The position numbers were made by a program, and so were the translations under genes. From Maribacter aestuarii (lineage in GTDB: Bacteria; Bacteroidota; Bacteroidia; Flavobacteriales; Flavobacteriaceae): a DNA stretch of 64,000 bases. This document shows, one piece after another, positions 45,187 through 54,249 of this stretch (its first letter is position 1; the number at the start of each line of letters is the position of its first letter). The notes beneath the pieces were generated by a model. It was given only the letters and a program-made list of their open reading frames with translations. It did no database searches and was not told the origin of the DNA. The stretch is taken from contig NZ_CP107031.2 of the NCBI RefSeq assembly GCF_027474845.2, forward strand, positions 744,001 through 808,000, written 5' to 3'.

Positions 45187-45542
45187 CAATTATTCTTTTT
45201 GTAATATTTGATAAATCCGTTAATGAGTTTTTTACATTTTAAAATCTGTTTGAATAGATTATCAGAATCTTCCTTTTTCAGGTATCCTTGGTCTAATGCA
45301 ATGAACAATTGGGTTTCCAATTCGTACAAAGACCCGCGAGAAATATACAAAAACTGAATGGTATCGGCAGAGGTTCTTCTACCACAGCCTTCGGCAATAT
45401 TTGATGGAATAGAAACAGCACATCTACATATCTGACTAGTCAATCCATACATTTCTTCCCTCGGGAAATCTTTTGATATCTGATATACATTATTTACCAA
45501 AACTCTAGCCTCTTTCCAAACCTCCAACTCAGTATATTCCAT
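45186..45542 (-). CDS. Four-helix-bundle (23S rRNA IVP-type) protein
   Basis: A 118-residue protein of the IVP/TIGR02436 family first seen in intervening sequences of 23S r[77 protein letters not shown] is the typical core. The family is structurally related to Avd of diversity-generating retroelements and probably binds nucleic acid. Here it is not in rRNA but inserted between the two halves of methionine synthase, with period-7 repeat arms on both sides and a TGATG overlap with metH2. Its role is unknown. Confidence 0.88.
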   Translation of the reverse strand: MEYTELEVWKEARVLVNNVYQISKDFPREEMYGLTSQICRCAVSIPSNIAEGCGRRTSADTIQFLYISRGSLYELETQLFIALDQGYLKKEDSDNLFKQILKCKKLINGFIKYYKKNN

Positions 45543-45553
45543 TTTTTATGATT

Positions 45554-45588
45554 TACTGACAACTATCAACCGAAAACTGTCAACTTCC
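45554..45588 (-). repeat. Period-7 array, right arm of the IVP element
   Basis: Units TACTGAC, AACTATC, AACCGAA, AACTGTC and AACTTCC lie between the metH1 stop and the IVP start. They match the inverse complement of the left arm and the AACTGCC repeat at 23320. Confidence 0.7.
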
Positions 45589-46564
45589 TTGGCTTATATT
45601 GTTTGACCAAATCTGCAATTGCCCTAATATGTTCCGGAGTTGTTCCGCAACATCCACCGACAATATTTACGATTTTCTTTTCAACATACTCCTTTATTTG
45701 TACGGCCATTTGTTCGGGAGATTCGTCGTATTCCCCGAATGCATTGGGAAGACCTGCATTTGGATGTGCAGAAATAAAATGCTCCGACTTTTTGGATATT
45801 ACCTCCAAATGAGGGACCAACTGACTCGCTCCCAAGGCACAATTAAACCCAACGGAAAGTATCGGGATATGGGAAATAGAAATTAAAAAAGCTTCTGCTG
45901 TTTGGCCTGATAATGTCCTACCGGAAGCGTCAGTAATCGTACCACTCACCATAATCGGAACATCAATTTTTCGTTCTTCCTTGACCTCTTCAATGGCAAA
46001 AAGTGCCGCTTTGGCATTCAACGTATCAAAAATGGTTTCTACCAAAATGATATCCGCACCTCCATCCAGCAACGCCTCCACCTGTTGTTTGTAGGCAACT
46101 CTTAATTCATCGAAAGAAATTGCCCTAAACCCAGGATCATTTACATCAGGTGACATGCTCGCTGTTTTGTTGGTCGGGCCTATGCTCCCCGCTACAAATC
46201 TTGGTTTGTTCGGCTCATTAGCAGTAAATTCATCAGCAACCTTTTTCGCGATTCTGGCGGATTCATAATTCAATTCATAAACCAATTCTTCCATGTGATA
46301 ATCGGCCATGGCAATGGTTGTGCCTGAAAAGGTATTGGTTTCCACGATATCCGCACCTGCCGCAAAATATTTTCTATGAACGTCCGCAATAGCTTCCGGT
46401 TGCGTCAAGGACAACAAATCATTATTGCCCTGCAGGGGGTGCTCCCAATCTCTGAAACGGTCGCCACGAAAATCTTCTTCCGTAAACTTATAGCGTTGTA
46501 GCATAGTGCCCATGGCACCATCTAAAACTAAAATTCTTCTATGTAGTAAATCCTTTATCAACAT
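45566..46564 (-). CDS. metH: Methionine synthase, homocysteine-methyltransferase part
   Basis: A 332-residue protein equal to the first module of Met[48 protein letters not shown] and the zinc-site [11 protein letters not shown] with two adjacent cysteines (and an earlier NCALGA). In Flavobacteriaceae the enzyme is often made as two chains. It is preceded by a SAM-I riboswitch and a GGAAAGG ribosome-binding site. Confidence 0.93.
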   Translation of the reverse strand: MLIKDLLHRRILVLDGAMGTMLQRYKFTEEDFRGDRFRDWEHPLQGNNDLLSLTQPEAIADVHRKYFAAGADIVETNTFSGTTIAMADYHMEELVYELNYESARIAKKVADEFTANEPNKPRFVAGSIGPTNKTASMSPDVNDPGFRAISFDELRVAYKQQVEALLDGGADIILVETIFDTLNAKAALFAIEEVKEERKIDVPIMVSGTITDASGRTLSGQTAEAFLISISHIPILSVGFNCALGASQLVPHLEVISKKSEHFISAHPNAGLPNAFGEYDESPEQMAVQIKEYVEKKIVNIVGGCCGTTPEHIRAIADLVKQYKPRKLTVFG

Positions 46565-46567
46565 ATT

Positions 46568-46619
46568 CCTTTCCTACGCTCATTGCGCACATTAAAAAGT
46601 TATAATCATCAAGGAAAGG
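46568..46619 (-). promoter_or_regulatory. Possible ribosome-binding-site sequestering hairpin of metH1
   Basis: On the - strand CCTTTCCT (46619-46612) is exactly complementary to AGGAAAGG (46575-46568), which contains the Shine-Dalgarno-like sequence four bases before the metH1 ATG. Since it lies directly downstream of the SAM-I aptamer, it could be its expression platform, blocking translation when SAM is bound. Confidence 0.55.
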
Positions 46620-46644
46620 TAGGGACGAAGCGTCTTTCTTTTTG

Positions 46645-46747
46645 GTTATCTATTCCCGTTTTAAAGGGGTAGAATTTAGCACCTTCTTTACAGATAAAGG
46701 GTTGCTAAGGCTTCAAAGGGTCTATTCCCTCCGCCTTTCTTGATAAC
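46645..46747 (-). ncRNA. SAM-I (S-box) riboswitch upstream of metH1
   Basis: On the - strand: P1 GTTATC/GATAAC; the core AAGAAAGGCGGAGGGAATAG, then GACCCTTTGAAGCC; the conserved TTAGCAACC...AAGGTGCTAA of P3; and P4 TTCTACCC/GGGAATAGA. These are the landmarks of the S-box aptamer. The ligand is S-adenosylmethionine, the end product of the pathway the downstream operon serves. Upstream, TTTG...TACTTTG near 46770-46805 could be the promoter. The remainder of the 334-bp gap holds this aptamer, the possible hairpin and a terminator. Confidence 0.93.
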
Positions 46748-46843
46748 AAATTCAGTTTATATAAGAACTATGACAAAGTAACACCACAGTTTGTTCATAA
46801 ACAAATAATGCTTCCCTTTTTTAGGTTTTAAAAGAAAGTAAAA

Positions 46844-46873
46844 ACCCTCTAAACAAAAATTAAGTTAGAGGGT
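46844..46873 (-). terminator. Terminator of the sulfate assimilation operon
   Basis: ACCCTCTAA and TTAGAGGGT form a perfect nine-base stem with a 12-base loop, 26 bases downstream of the reductase stop. On the - strand a TTTTT run follows. Confidence 0.85.
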
Positions 46874-46898
46874 GGCTAGCTAATTAAATTGAGAGGAA

Positions 46899-47969
46899 TT
46901 ATGCAATACTTTGAACGACTTCTTTTTTGGCTTCTTTTTTAGAACCGTCAAATCCTTCTACACCGCCTACAGTTGTATATTTCATGACATATCTTTTTCC
47001 GGGGTTGATAAGTTGATAGGCAAATTGACACATTACGGCAGCTCCGTGAAAACCGGACAATATTAGCTTTAGTTTGCCTTCATACGTATTTACATCGCCA
47101 ATGGCGAAAATTCCAGGAATATTGGTTTGGTAATCCTTTGCATTATTTACCTTAATGGCATTCTTTTCAATTTCTAAGCCCCAATTACCTATTGGACCCA
47201 ATTTTGGAGACAACCCGAACAAGGGAATAAAGTTATCGACCTCAAGATAAGTCTCGCCTTTTTCGGAATTGTTGTGCTTGATAACGACGGCCTCTAAATG
47301 CTCATCACCATATAACTTCCTTACCTCAGCCTCGGTAAACAGTTTGATTTTACCTAATTTGGCGAGCTCCGATGCTTTTTCAACAGAATCCAAAGCACCC
47401 CTAAACTCATTCCGTCTATGGACCAGTGAAACTTCAGAAGCTACTTCGGATAAGAAAATAGCCCAATCCAGTGCAGAATCACCACCACCGGCAATCACCA
47501 CCTTCTTATCACGATAGACCTCCGGGTCTTTAACAATATAGGCCACTCCTTTTTCCTCAAAATCCCTTATGTTCTCAATGGGTGGTTTTCTAGGTTCAAA
47601 AGAACCTAAACCTCCAGCTATTACAACCACTGGTGCTTGGTGTTGCGTTCCCCTATTTGTGGTAACTATATAAGAACCATCCTCTTGCTTGTCCAATGTT
47701 TCGGCTCGTTCACCCAAGGTAAACCCCGGTTCAAAAGGCCTAATCTGCTCCATTAAATTATCGACCAGATCTCCTGCCAATATTTCTGGAAATGCAGGAA
47801 TATCATAAATCGGCTTTTTTGGATAAATTTCTGAACACTGTCCACCAGGTTGTGGCAACGCGTCAATCAAATGACATTTTAATTTTAATAATCCAGCTTC
47901 AAAAACGGTGAACAGGCCCGTTGGACCGGCACCTATGATGAGTATATCTGTTTTGATCATAGTATTCAT
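46899..47969 (-). CDS. Ferredoxin-NADP+ reductase (thioredoxin-reductase type)
   Basis: A 356-residue flavoprotein. The FAD site is IIGAGPTGLFTVFEAG, the NAD(P) site VVIAGGGDSALDWAIF and the C-terminal FAD site IPGIFAIGDVNTYEGKLKL. The redox-active CxxC of thioredoxin reductases is absent, which fits the YumC-type FNR. As the last gene of the sulfate operon it probably reduces the ferredoxin used by sulfite reductase. The ATG overlaps the cobA stop (ATGA). Confidence 0.86.
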   Translation of the reverse strand: MNTMIKTDILIIGAGPTGLFTVFEAGLLKLKCHLIDALPQPGGQCSEIYPKKPIYDIPAFPEILAGDLVDNLMEQIRPFEPGFTLGERAETLDKQEDGSYIVTTNRGTQHQAPVVVIAGGLGSFEPRKPPIENIRDFEEKGVAYIVKDPEVYRDKKVVIAGGGDSALDWAIFLSEVASEVSLVHRRNEFRGALDSVEKASELAKLGKIKLFTEAEVRKLYGDEHLEAVVIKHNNSEKGETYLEVDNFIPLFGLSPKLGPIGNWGLEIEKNAIKVNNAKDYQTNIPGIFAIGDVNTYEGKLKLILSGFHGAAVMCQFAYQLINPGKRYVMKYTTVGGVEGFDGSKKEAKKEVVQSIA

Positions 47970-48726
47970 ATTAACTCTAATTCTTGGTTTTGAGCTATCT
48001 CCTTAATGATGGCCCTATGCTTTACAACTTGTCCAATAATGATTATTGCGGGATTGGATAAATTCTGTTTCTCCACTTCCTTTTTAATGGTGTTTATGGT
48101 TCCAATACCTATCTTTTCATTTTTTCGTGTTCCGTTCTGAATGATGGCTATAGGAGTTTCCGATTTACCCTCCTCTTTAAAGAGTGTAATAATTTGAGAT
48201 AGTTTGGACATTCCCATCAAAATAACTACCGTTGCACTACTCTTAGCGGCCAAGGCAATATCATTGGAAAGTTTATGCTCTTTGGTTGTGCCAGTAATCA
48301 CCCAAAAACTCTCTGAAGATCCTCGCTTAGTAACCGGAATATTCTGTGATGCAGGAACGGATAAACAACTCGAAATCCCGGGAACCATAGCTACCGTGAG
48401 CCCGTTTTGGGCCGCATATTCCATTTCCTCCGCACCACGCCCAAAAACAAAAGGATCCCCCCTTTTAATCGTACCACATGGCCGTGCGAATTTGCCCTAT
48501 TCACAATGAGCTCGTTTATTTGATTTTGTTGATAAGAATAACAGCCCATACGTTTACCAACGAATATGATTTCCGCATTGGGCGCATATTCCAATAGTTC
48601 TATATTAACTAAAGCATCGTACAGAACTACAGCTGCGCTTTGTAATGCTTTAATCGCTTTTAGGGTGATGAGCTCAGCATCACCAGGGCCAGCTCCCACT
48701 ACCGTTAATTTTGGTTCTTTATACAT
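47966..48726 (-). pseudogene. cobA: Uroporphyrinogen-III C-methyltransferase with one frameshift
   Basis: The first frame (48726 to 48391) begins LTVVGAGPGDAELITLKAIKAL and runs to VVRLKGG. The second (48424 to 47966) continues MEYAAQNGLTVAMVPGISSCLSVPA to the end. The sequence VRLKGGDPFVFGRGAEEMEYAA would be restored if the run of six G (48467-48472, C on the + strand) had seven. It makes precorrin-2 for siroheme, the cofactor of the sulfite reductase encoded upstream, so loss would block sulfate use. Assembly error is the simplest explanation. Confidence 0.85.
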
Positions 48727-50809
48727 GGGCCAGTTCTAATTTCCTATATGCTTCCACGGCCTTTAAAAATCCTTTGGCATCCACTAAATACTGCTCTGCG
48801 AAAGCTTGCGAAGGTTCATTTTTGTTGAGTTGTAAAACCAATTCTTCAAAGCCTCTTCCTAAATTTATTCTTCCCGACGTGATGAACAATTCATCAAAAT
48901 CCTTGATGATACTGGAATGGGTATTGACTTTCGTATTTTCAGCGGTCAACAAAGCTTTCGCCGTATTGACCATGGAAGAATACGAATGATAAATACTTGC
49001 CGCCCATTTGCCTTCCTCAAATGTTGCTTCGGAATTTTGGATTTTCTCTTCGCTTTCAAATAACAACGTGGCGATGAGGTCAATGACGACACCTGCACAC
49101 TCCCCAATTCCAATTTCCTTTTTATATCGCTCCGTATTTCCCCAATCTATAAAATCTTCTTGGGTAAGGTTATTAATATCCGTAAGCGGTTTTAGGAAAT
49201 CATAGAAATACATCTGACCTTTTTCTTGATAGTAATCGGAATAGGAATACCCCTTACCGTTTTTCTCAAAATCGTCCAGCAATAATCGAAGTGCTTCGGG
49301 ACCTCTTCTACAGGGTATTTTTACCACTTTGTCCGCAAAACGTCCTTCTCCGTTCCCAATATTTCCGCCACCCAAAAGTACTTGCAATGCGGGAGCGACC
49401 AGTTTGTCCTTTGTTCGGATGCTCATGCCCTGAAATCCTATATTGGCCATATTATGCTGACCACAGGCGTTCATACAACCGCTAATTTTAATAACTACGT
49501 CAGCATTGCTGATGTATTGCGGATATTCTTCTTTGATGATTCGTTCCAATTCAACAGCAATTCCAGTACTGCTGGCAATTCCTAAGTTACAGGTATCCGT
49601 TCCCGGGCAGGCCGTGATGTCCAATGCCTTATTATATCCCGCCTCTACGAAACCGAGCTTTTGCAGTTCTGTATAAAAAAACGGAACAAGTTCCTCTTTT
49701 ACATAGGGTATTAAAATGTTTTGTCTGAGTGATAAACGAAATTCACCCGCCGCATAGTTCTGAACCAAATCTGCTAACAATCTTGCTTTATCCGTATAAA
49801 AATCACCTAAAAGCACTTTGATACCTATAGCCACAAATCCATTTTGTTTTTGCGGAACAATGTTGGTGTATTTCCATTGCTCAAAAGCCTTGATATCCTT
49901 AATTTCTACTTTTGGAATGGCCACATCAACCACATACGCCTTTGGATAGGAGTCTGCATCAATGGAAAATGTAGCTATGGGAACAGCTTTCTGTTCCGCT
50001 TCCAGTAATTTTCTAAATCCGTCTAGACCCAAATCCTTCAATAAGAATTTCATTCTGGCCTTGGCCCTACTTTTTCGCTCGCCGTAGCGATCAAAAACAC
50101 GTATTACCCCATCCATTAAAGGAATAATTTTATCCGAGGGTAGAAATTCATAAAGCACATCTGCATGGCGTGGTTGTGAGCCCAAACCACCACCTAGCAT
50201 TACTTTGAAACCTTTTTCACCATTTTGTATTTTGGCAATAAAGCCTAGGTCATGCATATAGGAAAGCCCCGTATCCACATCACTCGCAGAAAAAGAAACT
50301 TTGAACTTCCTACCCATTTCCTGACTTATAGGGTTTCTTAAGAAATATCGAAATAAGGCATCGGCATAAGGGGAAACATCAAAGGATTCATCCACATCTA
50401 TCCCAGCTGTTTCACTGGCCGTTACATTGCGTACCGTGTTACCACAAGCCTCTCGCAACGTGACTTCATCTTTTTCCAGTTCTGCCCATAATTCTGGAGT
50501 GCGGTTTAAATCCACATAGTGAATCTGAATGTCTTGACGCGTGGTAATATGCAACCGTCCTGTGGAATATTCGTCCGAAACATCGCAAATACGTTTCAAT
50601 TGTTTGGAAGTGACCTTTCCGTAGGGCAGTTTAATCCGAATCATTTGTACGCCTTGCTGCCGCTGGCCATATACCCCACGTGCCAAACGCAGGCTTCGGA
50701 ATTTTTCCTCATCCAACTTCCCCTCTTGGAACTCATGGATTTTGCGTTCCAATTCCACGATATCTTTTTCTACGACCGGATTTTCTATTTCTGTTCTAAA
50801 ACTTTGCAT
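48719..50809 (-). CDS. Ferredoxin-dependent sulfite/nitrite reductase with HEPN tail
   Basis: A 696-residue hemoprotein. Cluster and siroheme ligands are CPGTDTCNLGIASS and GCMNACGQHN. The N-terminal ferredoxin-like part has GVYGQRQQGVQMIRIKLPYG and LHITTRQDIQIHYV. The last 130 residues (KWAASIYHSYSSMVNTAKALL...QAFAEQYLVDAKGFLKAV) resemble a HEPN helical domain fused to the enzyme. By context with cysDNH it reduces sulfite to sulfide; nitrite is the alternative substrate. Confidence 0.9.
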   Translation of the reverse strand: MQSFRTEIENPVVEKDIVELERKIHEFQEGKLDEEKFRSLRLARGVYGQRQQGVQMIRIKLPYGKVTSKQLKRICDVSDEYSTGRLHITTRQDIQIHYVDLNRTPELWAELEKDEVTLREACGNTVRNVTASETAGIDVDESFDVSPYADALFRYFLRNPISQEMGRKFKVSFSASDVDTGLSYMHDLGFIAKIQNGEKGFKVMLGGGLGSQPRHADVLYEFLPSDKIIPLMDGVIRVFDRYGERKSRAKARMKFLLKDLGLDGFRKLLEAEQKAVPIATFSIDADSYPKAYVVDVAIPKVEIKDIKAFEQWKYTNIVPQKQNGFVAIGIKVLLGDFYTDKARLLADLVQNYAAGEFRLSLRQNILIPYVKEELVPFFYTELQKLGFVEAGYNKALDITACPGTDTCNLGIASSTGIAVELERIIKEEYPQYISNADVVIKISGCMNACGQHNMANIGFQGMSIRTKDKLVAPALQVLLGGGNIGNGEGRFADKVVKIPCRRGPEALRLLLDDFEKNGKGYSYSDYYQEKGQMYFYDFLKPLTDINNLTQEDFIDWGNTERYKKEIGIGECAGVVIDLIATLLFESEEKIQNSEATFEEGKWAASIYHSYSSMVNTAKALLTAENTKVNTHSSIIKDFDELFITSGRINLGRGFEELVLQLNKNEPSQAFAEQYLVDAKGFLKAVEAYRKLELAHV

Positions 50810-50819
50810 TTATTTAGAC

Positions 50820-50886
50820 ATTAGACGCGAACAATTGGACGTCAGATTTTAATTAATATTTAAATCCTATGGGATTTATAGGATAA
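50820..50886. repeat. Degenerate period-7 sequence and hairpin between cysN and sir
   Basis: The + strand reads TTAGACA, TTAGACG, CGAACAA, TTGGACG, TCAGATT in steps of seven, followed by a hairpin ATCCTAT-gggattt-ATAGGAT. It fills part of the 160-base gap. Kinship with the other period-7 elements is weaker here. Confidence 0.35.
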
Positions 50887-50969
50887 ATAAACTCAATACT
50901 TCAAAAAAAACTCTCTTACCCCCTACTTGGAAAGTGCTCAACGCTTTCCTAGATTATCACCATTATCTT

Positions 50970-52217
50970 TTAGTTGATGAACCCTGCCCCAACGGTACCG
51001 TTCGTTTGGGTGTCGATTAATATAAAAGAACCGTTGGTCCTATGTTCCTTGAACTTATCATAAAAAATTGGTTTGTTCAACCGGAAACTTACCTGAGCGA
51101 TATCGTTCATTCCGAGCCCGTCAACATTTTCCTCGATACCGGAATAATCTGGATTTATTTTGTGATGTATATTATCAACTTTTGCCAATACCTTGTTCAC
51201 CCCATGCTGTACGATATATTTTTTACCCAATTTCAAAGTATCAGAATCCATCCAAGATATTGTAGCTGTAAACTGCTTTTCTATAGTAGGTAAATCATCT
51301 ACCTTAACCAACATATCTCCCCTACTCAAATTGATTTCATCTTCTAAGGTTATGGTGACGGAGGACCTTCTCGAAGCCGTTTGGTATTTTTTGTCATAAA
51401 AATAGATGGCCTTGATTTTGGATTGTGTTCGTGATGGCAATGCCACTACGGCATCGCCCACGCTTAGCTCACCTCCATAAACTTTTCCGGCAAATCCCCG
51501 GAAATCATGATGTTCATCTGTTTTTGGACGGATGACATATTGTACCGGAAATCTTGGTGTACCCACATTGGATACGGCAGCTAGATCCAGACCCTCCAAA
51601 TGCTCCAGTAACGTTTCGCCATTGTACCACGGCATATGTTTAGATGAATTGACTACGTTATCCCCTTTTAACGCACTAACGGGAATGAACGTTATTTTCT
51701 GGTCTTTGTAATCACGCTTACTCATCAACTGTTCAAAATCAGTCTTGATGGAATTGTACGTTTCCTCTGAAAAACCGACCAAATCCATTTTGTTTATAGC
51801 TACGATTACCTCCTTAATCCGTAGCAGGTTATTAATAAAAAAGTGGCGATTGGTCTGCTCAATGACTCCTTTTCTGGCATCAATCAATATGATGGCTGCT
51901 TGTGAGGTGGAGGCACCGGTAACCATATTTCTGGTATACTCAACATGACCAGGAGTATCGGCTATGATATAACTCTTGTTTTCCGTTGAAAAATAAATAT
52001 GTGCTACATCAATGGTGATTCCCTGTTCCCGCTCTGCTACCAGACCGTCCGTGGCCAGAGAGAAATCTAAATAATCATAACCCTTTTGCTTGCTGGTCTT
52101 TTCTATGGCCTCTAGCTTATCTGTTGTTAAGGATTTTGTATCGTATAGCAGCCTACCGATCAAGGTGCTTTTACCATCATCTACACTTCCTGCCGTGGCT
52201 ATTTTTAGTACTTCCAT
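50970..52217 (-). CDS. cysN: Sulfate adenylyltransferase subunit 1 (GTPase)
   Basis: A 415-residue EF-Tu-like GTPase with AGSVDDGKSTLIGRLL (G1), ADTPGHVEYTRNM (G3) and INKMDLVG (G4). With CysD it activates sulfate to APS, coupling GTP hydrolysis to the reaction. No APS kinase domain is fused (length 415). It is 115 bases after cysD. Confidence 0.93.
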   Translation of the reverse strand: MEVLKIATAGSVDDGKSTLIGRLLYDTKSLTTDKLEAIEKTSKQKGYDYLDFSLATDGLVAEREQGITIDVAHIYFSTENKSYIIADTPGHVEYTRNMVTGASTSQAAIILIDARKGVIEQTNRHFFINNLLRIKEVIVAINKMDLVGFSEETYNSIKTDFEQLMSKRDYKDQKITFIPVSALKGDNVVNSSKHMPWYNGETLLEHLEGLDLAAVSNVGTPRFPVQYVIRPKTDEHHDFRGFAGKVYGGELSVGDAVVALPSRTQSKIKAIYFYDKKYQTASRRSSVTITLEDEINLSRGDMLVKVDDLPTIEKQFTATISWMDSDTLKLGKKYIVQHGVNKVLAKVDNIHHKINPDYSGIEENVDGLGMNDIAQVSFRLNKPIFYDKFKEHRTNGSFILIDTQTNGTVGAGFIN

Positions 52218-52221
52218 TTTT

Positions 52222-52320
52222 CATCTGGCTCTCAGCTATTTGCCCTTGGCATTTAGCCTATTTAATACTCATTTTAATGATTTACTAATGCCTAACAGCC
52301 AAAAGCTAAAGGCGGAATTT
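52222..52320. repeat. Period-7 inverted-arm element between cysD and cysN
   Basis: The left arm reads TGGCTCT, CAGCTAT, TTGCCCT, TGGCATT, TAGCCTA in steps of seven. The right arm reads TGCCTAA, CAGCCAA, AAGCTAA, AGGCGGA. They are inverse complements at unit level and enclose about 30 AT-rich bases. It occupies nearly the whole gap between the two subunit genes. Confidence 0.6.
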
Positions 52321-52332
52321 GCTTAGCAAATT

Positions 52333-53286
52333 CTAAAAGTATCCTTGTTGTTTTCTTTTCTCCATGGCCGCTTCGGAGCGTTTATCATCTATTCTTGCCC
52401 CTCTTTCGGAAATGGTAGAATTCCTAATTTCTTGGACCACGGCTTCAATATCCATTGCTTTGGAAAATACGGCCGCTGTGCAGCTCATATCCCCCACAGT
52501 TCTAAAGCGTACCATTTTTTCCAATACTTCCTCATCTTCTTCTTGGTACACGAAGTCCGAATGGGACCATATTAATCCATCACGTAAAAAGACCTTTCTT
52601 TTATGGGCAAAATAGATGGATGGAATTTCAATTTCCTCCTCTTTTATATAGGACCATACATCCAACTCTGTCCAATTTGAGATTGGGAATACCCTTACGT
52701 TCTTACCAATTTCTATTAGTCCGTTCAACATGTCAAATAACTCCGGACGCTGATTACGTTCGTCCCACTGCCCAAAATCATCCCGAACTGAAAAAATACG
52801 CTCTTTAGCCCTGGCCTTCTCCTCATCCCTGCGCGCACCCCCAATGCAGGCATCGAACTTGAACTCCTCTATGGCATCCAATAAAGTGGTTGTCTGTAAG
52901 GAATTCCTACTAGAATATCTTCCGGATTCTTCCTTTACCTTTCCTTCATCAATAGAATCCTGAACGTTTCGTACGATAAGTTCCAATCCCAATTCATTGA
53001 CCAGTCTATCACGGAATTCTATCGTTTCGGGAAAGTTATGACCCGTATCAATATGCATTAGCGGAAAGGGAATTTTTGCTGGCCAAAAGGCCTTTTGTGC
53101 CAAGCGAACCAACGTAATGGAATCCTTTCCCCCAGAAAATAAGAGCACTGGTTTTTCAAACTGTGCCGCCACTTCCCTAAATATATAAATGGCTTCATTC
53201 TCCAAGGCGTTAATATGAGAGGTATCCTTAAAAGGGGCTACGTCGGGCTTCAATGTTATGTCCAAATCTGTTGTCTTAATTCCCAT
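52333..53286 (-). CDS. cysD: Sulfate adenylyltransferase subunit 2
   Basis: A 317-residue PP-loop ATP pyrophosphatase (LLFSGGKDSITLVRLA) with HIDTGHNFPETIEFRD and GGARRDEEKARAKER. It transfers AMP from ATP to sulfate, forming APS. Paired with cysN downstream and cysH upstream. Confidence 0.94.
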   Translation of the reverse strand: MGIKTTDLDITLKPDVAPFKDTSHINALENEAIYIFREVAAQFEKPVLLFSGGKDSITLVRLAQKAFWPAKIPFPLMHIDTGHNFPETIEFRDRLVNELGLELIVRNVQDSIDEGKVKEESGRYSSRNSLQTTTLLDAIEEFKFDACIGGARRDEEKARAKERIFSVRDDFGQWDERNQRPELFDMLNGLIEIGKNVRVFPISNWTELDVWSYIKEEEIEIPSIYFAHKRKVFLRDGLIWSHSDFVYQEEDEEVLEKMVRFRTVGDMSCTAAVFSKAMDIEAVVQEIRNSTISERGARIDDKRSEAAMEKRKQQGYF

Positions 53287-53311
53287 GAATTTTTATCTAG
53301 CCAATAACTTT

Positions 53312-53935
53312 TTAATTATGCAACCCACATTCCCTATTCTCCAACACTTTTGTGGGGTCAAAATACTTGTGTTCGTTGGGTAAATTTCTTTCTTTTAGGT
53401 AAGCGTCCAAATGGGTGTCGTTCCAATGGTAAAACGGGCTCACTTTTAAGACTCCGTCTTTACTCAAGCTTAAAATATCTAAAGAATCCCTATAGGCAGT
53501 CTGTCCCTTTCTAAGATTTGTAAACCACACATCCGGTCGGTGTGCCACCATTGCCCTCCTAAATGGTTCCAATTTTACTTGCTCTGTAAATAAGGCATGC
53601 CTTGCATCATCTATTTGCGGAATCCCCATTACTGAATCCCTGTGTGCCGTTGTTTGCAGGGGCACGTACAAATCGATGTTCAGATTTAACTGCTGTATAA
53701 GCATTTCGGCATGTTTATAGGTGTTGGGTGTATTGTAACCGGTATCACACCAAACAACGGGAATGTCCTGGTCCACTTGTGATACAGCATAAAGAATAGC
53801 AACTTCATAAGGGCGAAAGTTAGTGGTCACTATCGCTTTTTTAGAATGCTTTACGGCCCAAGAAATGATTTCCTCAGGCGGAATTCCCTTGAACTGTGTG
53901 TTCAATTTTTTGATTTCTTCTTGTGTAAATACCAT
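53312..53935 (-). CDS. cysH: Phosphoadenylyl/adenylyl-sulfate reductase
   Basis: A 207-residue PP-loop reductase (AIVTTNFRPYEVAILY, WCDTGYNT, RKGQTAYRDSLDIL) with the catalytic Cys in the C-terminal ENRECGLHN. The extra Cys pairs of Fe-S APS reductases are not obvious, so whether it uses PAPS or APS is open; no APS kinase gene is in the window. It releases sulfite for the reductase at 48719. Confidence 0.88.
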   Translation of the reverse strand: MVFTQEEIKKLNTQFKGIPPEEIISWAVKHSKKAIVTTNFRPYEVAILYAVSQVDQDIPVVWCDTGYNTPNTYKHAEMLIQQLNLNIDLYVPLQTTAHRDSVMGIPQIDDARHALFTEQVKLEPFRRAMVAHRPDVWFTNLRKGQTAYRDSLDILSLSKDGVLKVSPFYHWNDTHLDAYLKERNLPNEHKYFDPTKVLENRECGLHN

Positions 53936-53942
53936 ATCCTAT

Positions 53943-54218
53943 TTATTTACCCCAATTAATTTTATTCCATAAACGTTCGTGAAAAAAGTACAGGAACATC
54001 TTTGTCACAAAGTCGATTGAGGCTATGGAAGCTGCTAAAGCCACTTTTCCCGTAAACAGATACGAAATCAAAAGTGTATCCAGCGTACCTATTACCCTCC
54101 AACTTATGGCTTTTGCCACGCTTCTAATGGGCCGCTCGGAAGTCTTGTCCGAAGCGTATTTACTTTTAGTATTCTTTCTGTCTAGAATTAACTGATCTAC
54201 AATCATACTTTCGCTCAA
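53943..54218 (-). CDS. DUF2061 membrane protein
   Basis: A 91-residue protein with the DUF2061 core SVAKAISWRVIGTLDTLLISYLFTGKVALAASIASIDFVTKMFLYFFHERLWNKI, two membrane helices. Function unknown, but the gene is often found next to sulfate-reduction genes. Seven bases from cysH, so it is the first gene of the operon. Confidence 0.82.
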   Translation of the reverse strand: MSESMIVDQLILDRKNTKSKYASDKTSERPIRSVAKAISWRVIGTLDTLLISYLFTGKVALAASIASIDFVTKMFLYFFHERLWNKINWGK

Positions 54219-54249
54219 ATATTAATACCCTACTAACTTAATAGGATAA

